Of a stretch of 64,000 bases of DNA, positions 11,890 to 25,027 are shown one piece after another (position 1 is the first letter of the stretch; each line of letters opens with the position of its first letter). The position numbers and the translations under genes are program-made. The notes under the pieces were generated by a model. That model had not been told where the DNA came from. It saw only the letters and a list, made by a program, of their open reading frames with translations, and did not search any database. Source of the stretch: Sclerotinia nivalis (Eukaryota; Ascomycota; Leotiomycetes; Helotiales; Sclerotiniaceae); assembly GCA_029531795.1 (NCBI GenBank), contig JAPEIS010000006.1, forward strand, positions 1,240,001 through 1,304,000. The letters are read 5' to 3'.

Positions 11890-12760
11890 AAAATATCAAG
11901 CTTCTTTGTACTTTAGCTGGCAAGTAAGCTCAGTTGGACGTCGGTGGTATTGTTATTAATCAGAAACCGATTATTCTTTATCAAATTTAGAAGGATCCGT
12001 TTGTTTTTAAAAACGAAAGATTTAATATTCTTATTTATCAAAAAGACTATCAATTCTGAAAATTGGATTTGTAATTTTATTGAATAATCGATTTACAACT
12101 TTTTGTTTCCGAACAAAAAAAGATTAGCTATATTATTAATCTTTTTGATAATTAAATATAATAAGAGTGTATTATGAATATCATTAGATTTATTAACAAT
12201 TTTATTTGTTTCGATTCTGTTATTTCGTTTTTAGCCAAATTGGACAAATTATATATCTTTGTAGATATCGAAAAGGAAGTCTTACTCAAATTCGACAAGT
12301 TTTCTATAAATCCAAAAGAATCCTTTTTGGTTTTCTTTTTTACATTATTTCATTTTGTTAACTTTTACTACAAGTTTGATCGCGAGATTGTTAATATAAT
12401 AAAGCAAAAGATTATAGCTCTTTTTCGAATTTTAGTCATTGGTAATTTGAATCTCTATACAACCAATGATATTGATAATTGACAAAAGAAATTTTCTATT
12501 TGAAATCAGAATCTTTATAACGCTGAGTATTATAATAAAAATTCTGATAAAGCATTTGTTGTTGATAATAATCCTATAAACTTCGATATAATGAAATAAA
12601 AAAAATAATAGTAAAAAAATCTACAAAATAAAAAAAAGAAATTTAATCTTATAGTTTTTTACAATTATTGTAATAAAATCGGCTATCTTCAAATTGATTG
12701 TTATATTATTTATAATATCAATAGTAATCTTTTTTCTAGCAAATAAACTTCTATTAATAC
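11890..12760 (+). pseudogene. gag remnant of A
   Basis: Plus-strand gag-like protein with stops, matching the minus-strand gag of B (about 24280-23690). An 102-codon open part lies at 12174-12482. A CCHC zinc knuckle lies at 12660-12701, but the first Cys and the His both read Tyr (TAC and TAT), changes fitting RIP transitions. Gag would package the element RNA; this copy cannot. Confidence 0.7.
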
Positions 12761-12837
12761 CTTTTCCAATTACAATACCGCTGCCTCAATTAATCTGGCC
12801 CCCGATCAACACACTATCGTTCTGGTTTTTTGAAGTG

Positions 12838-12983
12838 TGTCACGGGTTCGTAACCCGTTCCTAGCTAGTCTGCATGGCTGCCTAAGGCACCCATCCCCCA
12901 TATAGTTGGCGCTCTTCCTAACACCTTCTTCCTTCTTCGTAGAATATCATCATATCTTAAAGCACCCTACCACCACCGTGATA
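12838..12983 (+). repeat. solo LTR-beta inserted in A
   Basis: 146 bp, TGTCACGGG...CCGTGATA. The flanks are AAGTG on the left and AGTGT on the right, an imperfect target duplication that a one-base slip could explain. It contains the hairpin CGGGTTCGTAACCCG near its 5' end. Confidence 0.85.
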
Positions 12984-13089
12984 AGTGTCAATAAATTTAA
13001 TAATAATCGTAATGGATTTCGAAAAGGATATATTAGTAATTGAGTATAAAGTCAACAGTATCTGAATCAGATACAATAGTAAGATTATA

Positions 13090-13510
13090 TCAAATCAAAA
13101 AAGATTATCTTTATACTCAGTTCAATCAAGAAAAATCCCGAATAAGGAAAAGATTAATTTCTACGAAAAATCGTTTATAAAAGAATATTAAGAATAAAAA
13201 AGTAAATCGAGGAATAAATAAATATAAATCATTATAATTCAATTTTATAAATAACAAATCTCTATTTGTTAAAACTATTATATTCTCTATATATGAAAAT
13301 CTTTTTATTGTTATAAATCTCATTGATAGTAGATATTCTGAGAAAACCTTTACTAATTGTTTTTTTGCTTTCAAATATAATATTGAAATACAACTTTTAT
13401 TTCATTTTTACAAATTCCGATTTGCTGATAAAAAGATTATTGATAGAATTATAGAATATTTTGTAATGAAAATCGTTATAAAGAATTACTATAAATATTA
13501 ATCTTTTTAT
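13090..13510 (+). pseudogene. aspartic protease remnant of A
   Basis: Plus-strand reading through stops matches the better preserved protease of B (23064-22829), with a DSGY-like active-site motif reduced to IDSRY. The minus-strand ORF at 13374-13126 is its shadow. Confidence 0.55.
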
Positions 13511-14599
13511 ATCATCTAATTTTCATTAAAGATATTATTAATCTTTAGCTTATTATAATTATAATACTATAATCCTACTATTAATTGAATAGAAATGAAT
13601 TTAATATTATTTTCAAACTATTACACTTCCAATTACTTAATATATTATAATTCAGAACCAATTATCACATCAACGATTCTATCTTCGGTTAAAAAACAAA
13701 AGGATTTGATAAAAGTTACTCTATAACAAATTATTAATATTATCGAATCTTTAAATAAATTCCTTATCGATTTTGATATAAAAACTAAATATACAATTTA
13801 TAAATATTATTCTTTATATATCAAGGATTATTTAAAAAACGATATCGATTATTTATCTATTCAAACACTTTTTATTTCTAAAAGGATTTCTTATAAAAAA
13901 CTTTCTATTAAAGAAATATTAAATAAAGATTATATATCATAATCTAATAATTCTTCCATTGATCTCGAATTTCAATAAGATTTAATATTTAATATAAATC
14001 ATTATCGAACAAAACACTATAGAGAACCAAATAATCAGATATAAATGATTTTCAATTGTTTATATTCAAAATCGATTTTAAAGATTGTAGATTGGTATTG
14101 ATTTATTTATAATTCAAAAAACTATTTGCCTTTACTTATTATTAGGGAATTCTTTATATTTATTTATAAAGATACAAGTCCAAATATAGATAATATTCGT
14201 TGATTATAAGTTTCTAGTTTTATTTTGTTTTATCAATAAAATAATATTTGAATTATTCGATTAATATAGAATAAATTGAATACTATATAGAAAACTATTA
14301 AAAAAAATCATCTACGATAGATTATATTATCCTCGATATTTATAAAAAAAGATTTTCGATCGATTTTACAAGAACAAAACGATATAGCAGAAATACTCTT
14401 TAGAACTCTATTACAACTTTATAATTTTATATATGATTATTACAAGCCATTCTATTTGCAGAAAATCTTTAAAACTGATATCGATAAATTCTTAATCGAT
14501 AAATCTTCCCTTAATGATGATCAAATACAACAAAAGCTTCCTATATAATTACAAAATAAATTTTCTATCTTCCTTTTATATTATACAAATAAATTACTA

Positions 14600-17500
14600 C
14601 CTTATCGAATCTGGGATTATAAAATTAAATTGATATCTAGTAAAGAATCATTTTATTTCAAAACCCGTTCTTTATCGTTAATAGAATTGATAATGATATA
14701 CAAATAACTCGATAATAATCTTTTCAAAGGGTTTATTCGGGAATCGAGATTATAATACATTTCTCTTTTGCTATTAGTTATCAAACCGAAAGGGATGGTC
14801 CGCATTTGTTAAGATTATTGAGGACTAAATAATATTACTATAAAGAATCGTTATCCATTATTTATTATTCGCAAAACACTGGATATTTTTTGTAATACAA
14901 AAATTTATATCAAGTTTAATATTATTACAATATTCAACAAATTGCGAATTGCTAAAGGAAATAAATGGAAAACTATATTTATTATTCGTTTTGATCTTTT
15001 TGAATCTCTAATTATACTTTTCGATCTTTACAATACACTTGTATCGTTCCAATATTATATCAATCATATATTTTTCGATAAATTGAACAAGTATTATATT
15101 ATATATCTCGATAATATCTTAATCTACTCCGATAATCCTATAAAGTATAAAAAATATATTTATTAAATAATTCAAAAATTAATAAACACTAGATTACAGA
15201 TTGATATTAACAAATGCGAATTCGGAATTATAAAAACAAAGTATTTGGGTTTTATCATTACAATCGAAGATATCAAAATAAATCAAAAAAAGATTATAAT
15301 TATTATATTTTAGGAATTATCTTTGTATATAAAGGATTTACAACGATTTCTTAGTTTCATCAATTTTTATCAATATTTTATAAAAGATTTTTCAAAGATT
15401 TATCGCTCTTTCAATAATCTTTTACAGAAGAATATTATATAGAATTGAATTACAAATTATATAAAGGCTTTTGATGTTTTAAAAAGAACTTTCACAATAG
15501 CACTGGTTTTGGTATACTTTAATTACAGATAGAAAACTGTTTTGGAAACCGACATTTCCGATTGAGTCTTAAAAGGAGTTCTCTTGTAATACAATGATAA
15601 TAATATCTTATATTCAATTACTTACTTTTTATCTAAACATATAACAACAGAATACAATTATAAAATCTACAATAAAGAACTATTTGCTATTATCAAAACA
15701 ATAGAAAAATAACGTTCAAAACTTTAAGGTTTACAAAAGGAATTCGAGATTTTTATTGATTACAAAAACCTCGAATATTTTATAACTATAAAAGCTTTCA
15801 ATCAACAATAGATATAATGATCTGAATTTCTATCTCAATATAATTTCTGTATAATCTATCGATCAGAAAACAAGACTATTCAACTAAATATACTAAATAG
15901 AAAATACAAAGATCAATCATATTACTTTAATCCAAACGATAAACATCTAAAGAATCAAAAATACATTATCCTTTCTTAAAATTGTTTTGATAATGACCTT
16001 TATAAATATTTGATTAAATATATCAATTTGATATCGATGGAAACAATAGTACTACTTTACGATCAATCAATTGATACTCTAATCGATACAATATATACTA
16101 GATCTGATATTATAAATCAATTTATATCTGTTTTTAATAATCCATCAATAACTAAATAATCAAAAGAGCATCATAAAACCCTTCAAATCACTATACAAGA
16201 TTATTCGATCTAAAATAATAGAATTTACTATTGAGATAAGATTTGGATTCTACCAAATAATAAATTCAAACTCCAAATTATCTATCGAATTCATTCTTCT
16301 AATCTTATCAATCATCCTAATCGAATTAAAACGATCGATCTTATCTTTTATATATACTAATAACCCAATATACATTTGGAAATCGCATCCTATATAAAGG
16401 CCTACAAACTTTATACTTGTACCAAATCGTTCAAATCAACATCTCCCGGATTTTTGAAATCGTTATCTATCTCTTTTTATATATAATCTAATATCTCAAT
16501 CGACTATATTATACTATTCCCAAATTGTATTCATTATAATTCTATTTATAAATATATCTTGATAGTAATCTATAAATTAATTAAAATAAAACATTTCATC
16601 GATATATATATACTAACAACAAAAAAGCTAATCGATACCTTTATCAATTGTATTTATATATTTCATAAACTTTCAGACAATATCATTTCCGATCGAAGAA
16701 CACAATTCGTATTAGAATTCTGATTACAACTTTCAAAACGATTAAAAGTTATATTAAAACACTCTTCAGCTTTTCATCTTCAAACAAATAATTAAATTGA
16801 ATATATTAATTTAGTTCTAGAATAATATTTACAAGCTTTTGTTAACTATTATTAAAACAATTGATTGAATTAGCTACTCTTAATCGAGTTTGTATTCAAT
16901 AATATAATCTTTAAAACAATTAATTGTTTACCTTTTTTTGCTAATTACAGCTTTAATTTGTATCTAAACATTAAATCTAATAAACCTTATCTACTGAATA
17001 TAACTCTAATACAAAAACAGAAATTCTTTAAAAATAATAGAACTATAGATTATATAAAATATATCTTGAAGCAATTTCGTACTTTTATATAACAAATAGT
17101 TACTACTTATAAGGATTATACTAATCATCATTGTTTTGATTTATTTTGTTATATAGTTAATTAGAAAGTCTATATTAATACCAAGAATATGAAAACTTTA
17201 TATAAAACAAAAAAGCTAAATGATAAATGGATCGGCTTTTATAAGATTATTAAGATTTATTCTTGTATTTGTTTTGTTTAATTGTTTAAGAATATTAAAA
17301 TCTTCTTTGTTTTTCATTATTCTCTTTTATTTCTAATTTATACTAATAATCCTCACTTTTCGGTTTAAGTAACGATTAACAAATCAGAATCCTTAATTAT
17401 ATAAAACAAAATTTTGAAGTAGGATAACGATAAGGATGAATCTATTCAGAAATGGATATTTAAAGAAGTTCTAGATAATCACAATAAGGATAGCTATCAT

Positions 17501-17713
17501 TATTTGATCAAATAAAGATATTACATATCAATTTGGCAATCAGTTAATAATTTAAAGAGTAACGAGAAGATTCTTATCGAATATTATCGCCTTCACCCAA
17601 AGAAGCCAGGGCTGCCAGCTTGGGTCCTAAAGCACCCCGATACTACTATATTGCAATCGGAGTTACACAGTGCGATTGCTACACCCACTCTACAAAGATC
17701 TACTTACATCAAG
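14600..17713 (+). pseudogene. pol remnant of A (RT, RNase H, integrase)
   Basis: Degraded RT about 14640-15440, with YLDN at about 15105 where YLDD is expected. RNase H about 15480-15850. Integrase about 16240-17000, with a DRRTQF-type second catalytic motif near 16690. The C-terminal part runs to 17713 and is cut off there. Stops of TAA/TAG/TGA type are frequent. The order is the normal gypsy order. Confidence 0.8.
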
Positions 17714-17873
17714 TATCACGGTGAGGGAAAAGATATATGTAGGGTTGATCTATTGTTGTACTATAAGGAGAAGAAGGTTAAGAAGGTGATCTGACTATAT
17801 AGAAGTGAGTGTATATATATATACTTAAGGTATATATGATTATATACAAATGAAAGGAGATGAACCTATAATA
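17714..17873 (-). repeat. LTR-alpha, 3' LTR of C
   Basis: 160 bp on the minus strand. It ends CCGTGATA at 17714 and begins at 17873 with TATTATAGG, the RIP form of TGTTACGGG. Confidence 0.85.
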
Positions 17874-18251
17874 GTATCCCCTCTTTAAGAAATTTATTTG
17901 ATTTCAAATGGGTATTAAAAAATAAAGAAAAATAAAGAAAAAATATAAATCCTTTTCCTCAATTAAATTCTTGAACAAAAAATATATAATATTCTCTAAT
18001 GATATTATATTCTTTATTATAATAATATATAATATACCTTTAAATGAAGCGAATAATCTTGATATAAATGAATCTTCGTAGAGTGAGTGTAGCAATCGTA
18101 TTGTATGACTCCGATTGCAAATTCTGTAGTTCCGGTTGCAATATAGCAGCGTCGAGGTACTTTAGAACCCAAATTAACGGCTTTGGCTTCTTTAGATGAA
18201 GGCGATGATATTCGATAAGAATCTTCTCGTTACTCTTTAAATTATTAGCTG

Positions 18252-18414
18252 TATCATAGTAAGGGAAATGGTATATGTAGGGTTGATCTATTGTTGTACT
18301 ACGAGGAGGGGAAGAAGGTCAAGAAGGTAATCTGATTATATAAAAGTGAGTGTATATATATATACTTAAGGTATATATAATCATATGCAAATAAAGGAAA
18401 ATGAATTTATAATA
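18252..18414 (-). repeat. LTR-alpha, 3' LTR of B
   Basis: 163 bp. More RIP-mutated than the 5' LTR of the same element; for example the 5' end reads TATTATAAA instead of TGTTACGGG. Confidence 0.9.
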
Positions 18415-18429
18415 GTATCCCTTTTTCAA

Positions 18430-21400
18430 AAAACCCATTTAACCCCAAATAGATATTAAAAAATAAAGAAAAATAAAGAAAAAATACAGATTTTTTTCCT
18501 CAATTAAATCTCTAAATAAAAAACATATAATATCCCTTAATAATATTATATCTTTTATTATAATAATATATAATATATTTTTAAATGAAACGAATAGTCT
18601 TGATACAAATGGATCTTTATAAAATAAGTGTAATAATTGCACTATATGACTCCGATTACAAATTCTGTGATTCTAATTACAATATAGTAGCGTTAGAGTG
18701 TTTTAGGATCTAAGCTAACAGCTCTAGCTTTTTTGAGTAAAGGTGATAATATTCGATAAGAATTTTTTCATTATCCTTTAAGTCATTAATTAATTATCAA
18801 ATTAATGTATAATATCTTCATTTGATCAAATAATAATAACCATCCTTATTATAATTATCTAGAACTCCTTCAAATATTCATTTCTGAATAGATTCATTCT
18901 TATTGTCATCCTGTTCCAAAACTTTGTCCCGTATAGTTAAAGACTTTGATTTGTTAATCGTTGTTTGAATCAGGAAATGAAGATTAATATAAACTGGAAA
19001 TAAAAAAGAATAATAGAAAATAGGGAAGATTTTAATATTCTTAGATAATTAAATAAGATAAATATAAAGATATATTTTGATAATCTTATAAGAGCTGATT
19101 CATTTATTATCTAGCTTTTTTGTTTTATACAAAGTCTTTATATTCTTGATATTGATAAAAATTTTCTAATCAACTATATAACGAAGTGAATCAAAATAGT
19201 AATGATTAATATTGTTCTTATAAATAGCAATTGCTTGCTATACAAAAGTACAAAGTTGTTCTAAAATATACTCTATACAATCTGTGATTTTATTATCTTT
19301 AAAGAATTCCTGTTTTTGTATTAGAGTTATATCCAATAGATAAAGTTTATTAGGCTTAATGTCTAGATATGGATTAAAGTTATAATTGATAAAGAAAAAC
19401 AAATAATCAATTGTTTCAAAGATTAAATTATTAAATACAAATTCGGTTAAGGGTAATCAATCTAATTAATCGTTTTGATAGTAGTTAATAAAAGTTTGTA
19501 AATATTATTTCAGAACTGAATTAATACGCTTGATTTGATTATTTATTTGAAGATAAAAAGCTAAAAAATGTTTTAAGATAATTTTCAACCACTTCAAGAA
19601 TTGTGATTAGAATCCTGATATGAATTGCATTTCCCAATCGGAAATGATATTATCCGGAAATCCATAAAGTATATAGATACAATTAATAAAAATATCGATT
19701 AACTTTTCTATTGTTAATATATATATACTAATGAAATATTTCATTTTGATTAATTTGTAGATTACTATTAAGATATATTTATAGATAGAATTATAACGAA
19801 TGTAATCTAGAAATAATATAATATAATCGATTAAGATATCAAATTATATATGAAAAGGGATAGATAGCAATTTCAAAAATCCGGGAGATGCTGATTTGAA
19901 CGATTTGGTGTGAGTATAAAGTTCGCAAATCTTTATATAGAATGTAATCTTTAAATATATATTAGACCATCAATATATACGAAAAACAAAATCGATTGTT
20001 TTAATTCGATCAGAATGGCCGGTAGGATTAAAAGAATAAGTCCAATAGATAATTTGGAGTTTGAGTTTATTGTCTAATGGAATTCAAATCTTATTCTAAT
20101 AGTAAATTCTATTATTTTGGATCGAACAATCTTGTATAATAATCCGGAGGGTTTTATGATACTCTTTTGATTATTTAGTTATCAATAGATTGTTAAGAGT
20201 AGAGATAAATTGATTTATAATATCGGATTTAATATATATTGTATTGATTAAGATATCAATTGGTTGATTATAGAGTGGTATTATTGTTTTTATTAATGTC
20301 AAATTAATATACTCAATCAAATCCTTATAAAGGTTGTTATCAAAATGGTTTTAAAGAAGGATAATATATTTTCGATTCTTTAGATGCTTATTGTTTGGAT
20401 TAAAGCGATATAGTTGATCTTTATATTTTCTATTTAGTATATTTGATTGAATAGTTTTGTTTTTTAGTCGATAGATTATACGGAAATTATATTGAAATAG
20501 AAATTCAGATTATTGTATTTATTATTGATTGAAAACTTTTATAATTATAAAATATTCGAGGTTTTTATAATCAATAAGAATCTCGAATTCCTTTTGTAAA
20601 TCTTGGAGTTTTGAATACTATTCTTCTATTGTCTTGATAATAACAAGTAGTTTTTTATTGTAGATCTTATAATTGTATTTTGTTGTTGTATATTTAAATG
20701 AAAAGTAAACGATTGAATATAAAACATTATTATTATCATATTACAAAAGAACTTCTTCTGAAATCTAATCAAAAGTATCGGTTTCCAAAACAGTTTTCCA
20801 TTTGTAATCAAAGTATATCAAAACCGGTGCTATTGTAAAAGCTCTTTTTAAAGTATTAAAAGCCTTTATATGATCTATAGTCCAATCCTATATAATATTC
20901 TTTTGTAAAAAGTCGTTGAAAAAGCGATAAATCTTTAAAAAATCTTTTATAAAATATCGATAGAAATTAACGAAATCAAGAAATCGTTGTAAATCCTTTA
21001 TATACAAAAACAATTTCTAAAATATAATAATTATAACCTTTTCTTGATCTATTTCGATATCTTCGATTATAATAATAAAATTCAAATACTTTGTTTTTAT
21101 GATTTCGAATTTGTATTTATTAATATTAATTTGTAATCCAGTATCCATTAATTTTTGAATTATTTGGCGGATATACTCTTTATACTCTACAGAATTATCG
21201 GAGTAGATTAGGATGTTATCGAGATATATAATACAATATTTATTCAATTCGTCGAAAAGTGTATGATTGATATAATATTGAAATGATGTAAATGTATTGT
21301 AAAGATCGAAAGGTATAACTAGAGATTCAAAAAGATCAAAACGAATAATGAATGTAGTTTTCTATTTATTCTTTTTAGCGATTCGCAATTTGTTAAATAT

Positions 21401-21560
21401 TGTAATGATATCAAATTTGATATAAATTTTTGTATTACAAAGAGTATTCAGTGTTTTGTAAACAATAGGTAATGGATAACGATTCTTTATAGTAACGTTA
21501 TTTAGTTCTTAATAATCTTAACAAATACGGACCCCCCCTCCCGGTTTGATAGTCAATAAC
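18430..21560 (-). pseudogene. pol remnant of B (RT, RNase H, integrase, C-terminal part)
   Basis: Minus strand. RT lies at about 21560-20950 with the catalytic YLDN near 21226-21215; the last Asp of YLDD is changed. RNase H lies at about 20860-20530, integrase at about 20150-19440, and a C-terminal region runs to about 18430. Stops are RIP-type. The 67-codon ORF at 18642-18439 is part of the C-terminal region. Confidence 0.8.
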
Positions 21561-22828
21561 AAAGAAGAGGTATACTACAATTTCGATTTCCAAATGAATC
21601 TCTTGAAAAGATTATTATCAAGTTATTTGCGTATTACTATTAATTCCATTAATGATAAAGGGCAGTTTTTGAAATAAAATGATTCTTTATCAGATATCAA
21701 TTCAATCTTGTGATTTCAGATTCGATAAAACAACAGTTTATTTGTATAATGTAAAAAAAAGACAGGGAGTTTGTTTTGTAATTATATAAAAAGTTTTTGT
21801 TATATTTGATCGTTATTAAAAAAAGATTTGCTAATTAAAAATTTATCGATATCAACCTCGAAGATTTTTTGCAAATAAAGTGATTTGTAATAATTGTATA
21901 CAAAATTATAAAATTGTAGTGGGATTCTAGAGAGTATCTTTATTATATTGTTTTGTCTTTATAAAATCGATCGAAAATCTCCTTCTATAAGTGTTGAGGA
22001 CAATATAGTCTATTATAGATGATCTTATTTAACAGTTTTATATACAATATCCAATTCATCTTATATCAATCGAATAACTCGAATGTTATTTTGTTAATAG
22101 AACGAAACAAAGCTAGAAGTTTACAATTAATGAATATCATTTATATTTGAATTTATATTTTTGTAAATAGGTATAAAAAGTTCTCCAATAGAAAACGAAG
22201 GCAAACGATTTTTTGGATTGTAAATAGACCGATGTCGATCTGTAATCTTTAAAATCGATTTTGGATATAAACAATTAAAAATCATCTATACTTAATTATT
22301 TAATTCCCTGCAACGCTTTATTCAATAATGATTCATATCAGGCATCAGACCTTGCTGAAATTCGAGATCAATAAAAGAATCGTTAGATTGTAATATATAA
22401 TCTTTATCTAATATCTCTTCAATAGAAGATTTTTTATAAAAAACTTTTTTAAAAATAGAAAGCATTTGAATAGATAAATAATCGATATTATCCTTTAGAT
22501 AATCCTCGATATATAAAAAGTAGTATTTATAAACTATACATTTAGCTTTTATATCAAAATCAGTAAGGAATTTATTTAAAGATTCGATAGTATCAACAAT
22601 TTATTATAAAATAACTTTTGCTAAATCCTTTTATTCCTTAATCGAAAATGGAATCGTTGATACAATAATTGACTTTGAATTATAATATATCAAACAATTG
22701 GAAATACAGTAATTTGAAGAGAATATTAAATTTATCTCTGTTCAATTGATAATAGGATTATAATATTATAATCATGGTAAACTAAAGATTAATAGCGTTT
22801 TTGATGAAAACTAAATGATATAAAAGAA

Positions 22829-23064
22829 TCAATACTTATAATAATCCCCTATAATGATTTCCATTACAAAATATTCTGTAATTCTATCGATAACCTTTCT
22901 ATCAGCAAATTGAAGCTCGTAAGGATGAGGTAAGAATTGTATTTCAATATTATATTTGGAAGCAAAAGAATGATTAACAAAGATTTCTCTAGAGTATCCA
23001 TTATCAATAAGACTTGTAATAGTAAAAGGGTTTTTATACACAAAGAATATAATAGTTTTAACAA
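22829..23064 (-). pseudogene. aspartic protease remnant of B
   Basis: The frame starting at 23041 contains IDNGYSREIFV, the retroviral-type protease active-site region (normally DSG or DTG). Asp is present; the next residue is changed to Asn. It would cut the polyprotein. It sits between gag and RT, as in other gypsy elements. Confidence 0.7.
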
Positions 23065-23689
23065 ATAGAGATTTGTTATTTATAAAATTGAACTATAATA
23101 GTTTATATTTATTTATTCCTCGATTTACCTTTTTGTTTTTAGTATTCCTTTATAAGCGATTTTTTGTAGAAATTAATCTTTTCTTTATTCGGGATTTTCC
23201 TTAACTGAATTAGATATAAAGATAACCTCCTTTAGCTCAATATAACCTTATTATTATATCTAATTCAAATGTTATTGATTTTGTACCTAATTACCAATAT
23301 ATCCTTCTCGAAATCCATTGCAATTATTATTAAACTTATTAACATTTCGAAAAACTAGAACAACAGTATATTGATTGGGGGCCGGATTAGTTGAGACAGC
23401 GATATTGTGATTGGAAAAGATATTAACAGAAGCTTGTTTACCAGAAAGAAGATTATTATTAATATTATAAACAATATAATAATCAATCTGAAGATGATTG
23501 ATTCTATTATAACAATTATAAGAAACTATAGAATTAAACCTTTTTTTTTTTTTGTAGATCCTTTTATTATTATCTCTTTTGTTTTATTATATCGAGATCT
23601 ATAGAATCATTATCAACAATAAATATTTTACTAGAATTTTTATTATAATATTTAATATTACAAAGATTCTGATTTCAAGTAGAGAATTT

Positions 23690-24280
23690 CTTTTGTTAAT
23701 TATTAACATTATCGATTGTATAAAGATTCGAATCATCAATAACCAAAGTTCGAAGGGGGGCTATAATTTTTTGCTTCATTGTATTAATAATTTTGCAATC
23801 AGATTTGTAGCAAGAGTTAGCAAAATGAGATAATATAAAAAAGAAAACCGAAAAGGATTCTTTTGGATTTATAGAAAACTTATCGAATTTGAATGAGGTT
23901 TCTTTTTCGATATCTATAGAGATATATAATTTGTTCAATTTGGCCAAAAACGAAACAGCAGAATCGAAACAAATAGAATCGTCAATAAATCTAATAATAT
24001 TTGTAATATACTTTTATTATATTTGATTATCGAGAAAATTAATAGTATAACTAATCTTCTTTTATTCAAAAGCAAAAAATTATAAATCAATTATTTAACA
24101 AAATTACAAATTCAATTTTTAGGATTGATAATCTTCTTAATAGACAAGAATATTAGATCTTTCGTCTTTAAAAATGAACAGGTTCTTTTAAGTTTAGCAA
24201 AGAGTAATCGGTTTCTGATTAATAATAATATTACTAGTGTTCAACTGAATTTGTTTATTAGTTAGAATACAAAGAAGCTT
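23690..24280 (-). pseudogene. gag remnant of B
   Basis: An 83-codon open stretch (23947-23696) of Lys/Asp-rich gag-like protein matches 12230-12482 of A. Upstream codons to about 24280 continue the match with stops. No intact zinc knuckle was identified. Confidence 0.65.
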
Positions 24281-24849
24281 AATGTTTTCCGTTTTGAATT
24301 CCTTGATTTTATTTGTTTAAATAATGATATAAATAGTTTAAATAATAAAACGATCTTCAATAACAAAGAAAATATAATTCAGGTAAACAATTTATTTGTT
24401 AAAACTGATAACAAGGTTTGGTGTTATTGAGATATTCAATTCTATTAGGATTTATATAATAGTAAATCATTAACCGAAGACTCGTTGGATTTCGATACGA
24501 ATTTCTTCGATAGAAATAGGAATTGTATTATCAATAAATATAAAACCAAAAGTTATTATAAAAAGAATTATAATTGTACAAAGTAATCGATAAAGAATTT
24601 ACGATTATACAAAAACAATCAAAAACAAATACAAAAGTCTACGAATAAATACAATCATACAAAAGCAATCAGGGATCAAAAGCTATACAAAAACAAATAA
24701 AAGAATTATACAAAAACAAATAAGAAATATAATCATACAAAAACAAACGAATTACAATAGTACAAAAACAATCGAAAACAAATACAAAAGTTTATAAATG
24801 ATTTGGTAAAACCAGATCACTTTGTAAAATAACAAAGCCTTTAAAAGAA

Positions 24850-24859
24850 TAGTACAAAC
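24850..24859 (-). promoter_or_regulatory. candidate self-priming site of B
   Basis: Directly inside the 5' LTR the minus strand reads GTTTGTACTA. Its complement TAGTACAAAC matches TAGTACAA in the LTR (within 24902-24910), which lies 33 nt after a TATA-like box. This is the arrangement of Tf1-type self-primed elements. No tRNA-like TGG primer site is present here. Confidence 0.45.
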
Positions 24860-25022
24860 TATTACAATAAAAGAAATAATATATATAAAGTTGATTTATT
24901 ATTGTACTACAAAAAGGGGAAGAAGGTCAAGGAGGTGACCTGACTATATAGAAGTGAGTGTATACATGTGTGCCTAAGGCACACATGATCACGTGCAGGT
25001 GAAGGGAGATGAACCCGTAACA
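24860..25022 (-). repeat. LTR-alpha, 5' LTR of B
   Basis: 163 bp on the minus strand, starting TGTTACGGG at 25022. Well preserved in its first half and RIP-mutated at its inner end (TTGTAATA). Confidence 0.9.
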
Positions 25023-25027
25023 AGCCG

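Larger units (their letters stand above)
10988..17713 (+). mobile_element. A: Ty3/gypsy element (alpha type), 3' end lost
   Basis: It has a 5' LTR (10988-11150), a leader, gag, protease, RT, RNase H and integrase in order on the plus strand, all with RIP-type stops. It is interrupted by a solo alpha LTR (11588-11750) and a solo beta LTR (12838-12983). At 17713 it stops abruptly where the 3' LTR of minus-strand element C begins. The missing 3' end should have been on the far side of C. A is inserted into D at 10987/10988. Confidence 0.85.
18252..25022 (-). mobile_element. B: complete alpha-type Ty3/gypsy element (6771 bp)
   Basis: Both LTRs are present (5' 24860-25022, 3' 18252-18414). Target duplications are AGCTG (18247-18251) and AGCCG (25023-25027), differing by one RIP-type C-to-T change. 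On the minus strand it carries gag, protease, RT, RNase H and integrase in order. A purine-rich tract (GAAAAAGGGATAC on the minus strand, about 18415-18427) precedes the 3' LTR. It is inserted in C, whose sequence is continuous across the site. Confidence 0.93.

Noticed and set aside
11926..11950. AAGCTCAGTTGG, resembling a tRNA A box
   Set aside because: Lies in the gag coding region shared with B; no second tRNA arm or B box.
13126..13374. Minus-strand ORF of 82 codons
   Set aside because: Antisense shadow of the protease region of A; the equivalent in B is read on the opposite strand.
23407..23833. Two plus-strand ORFs (65 and 84 codons)
   Set aside because: Complement of the gag and leader of B; no independent coding signal.
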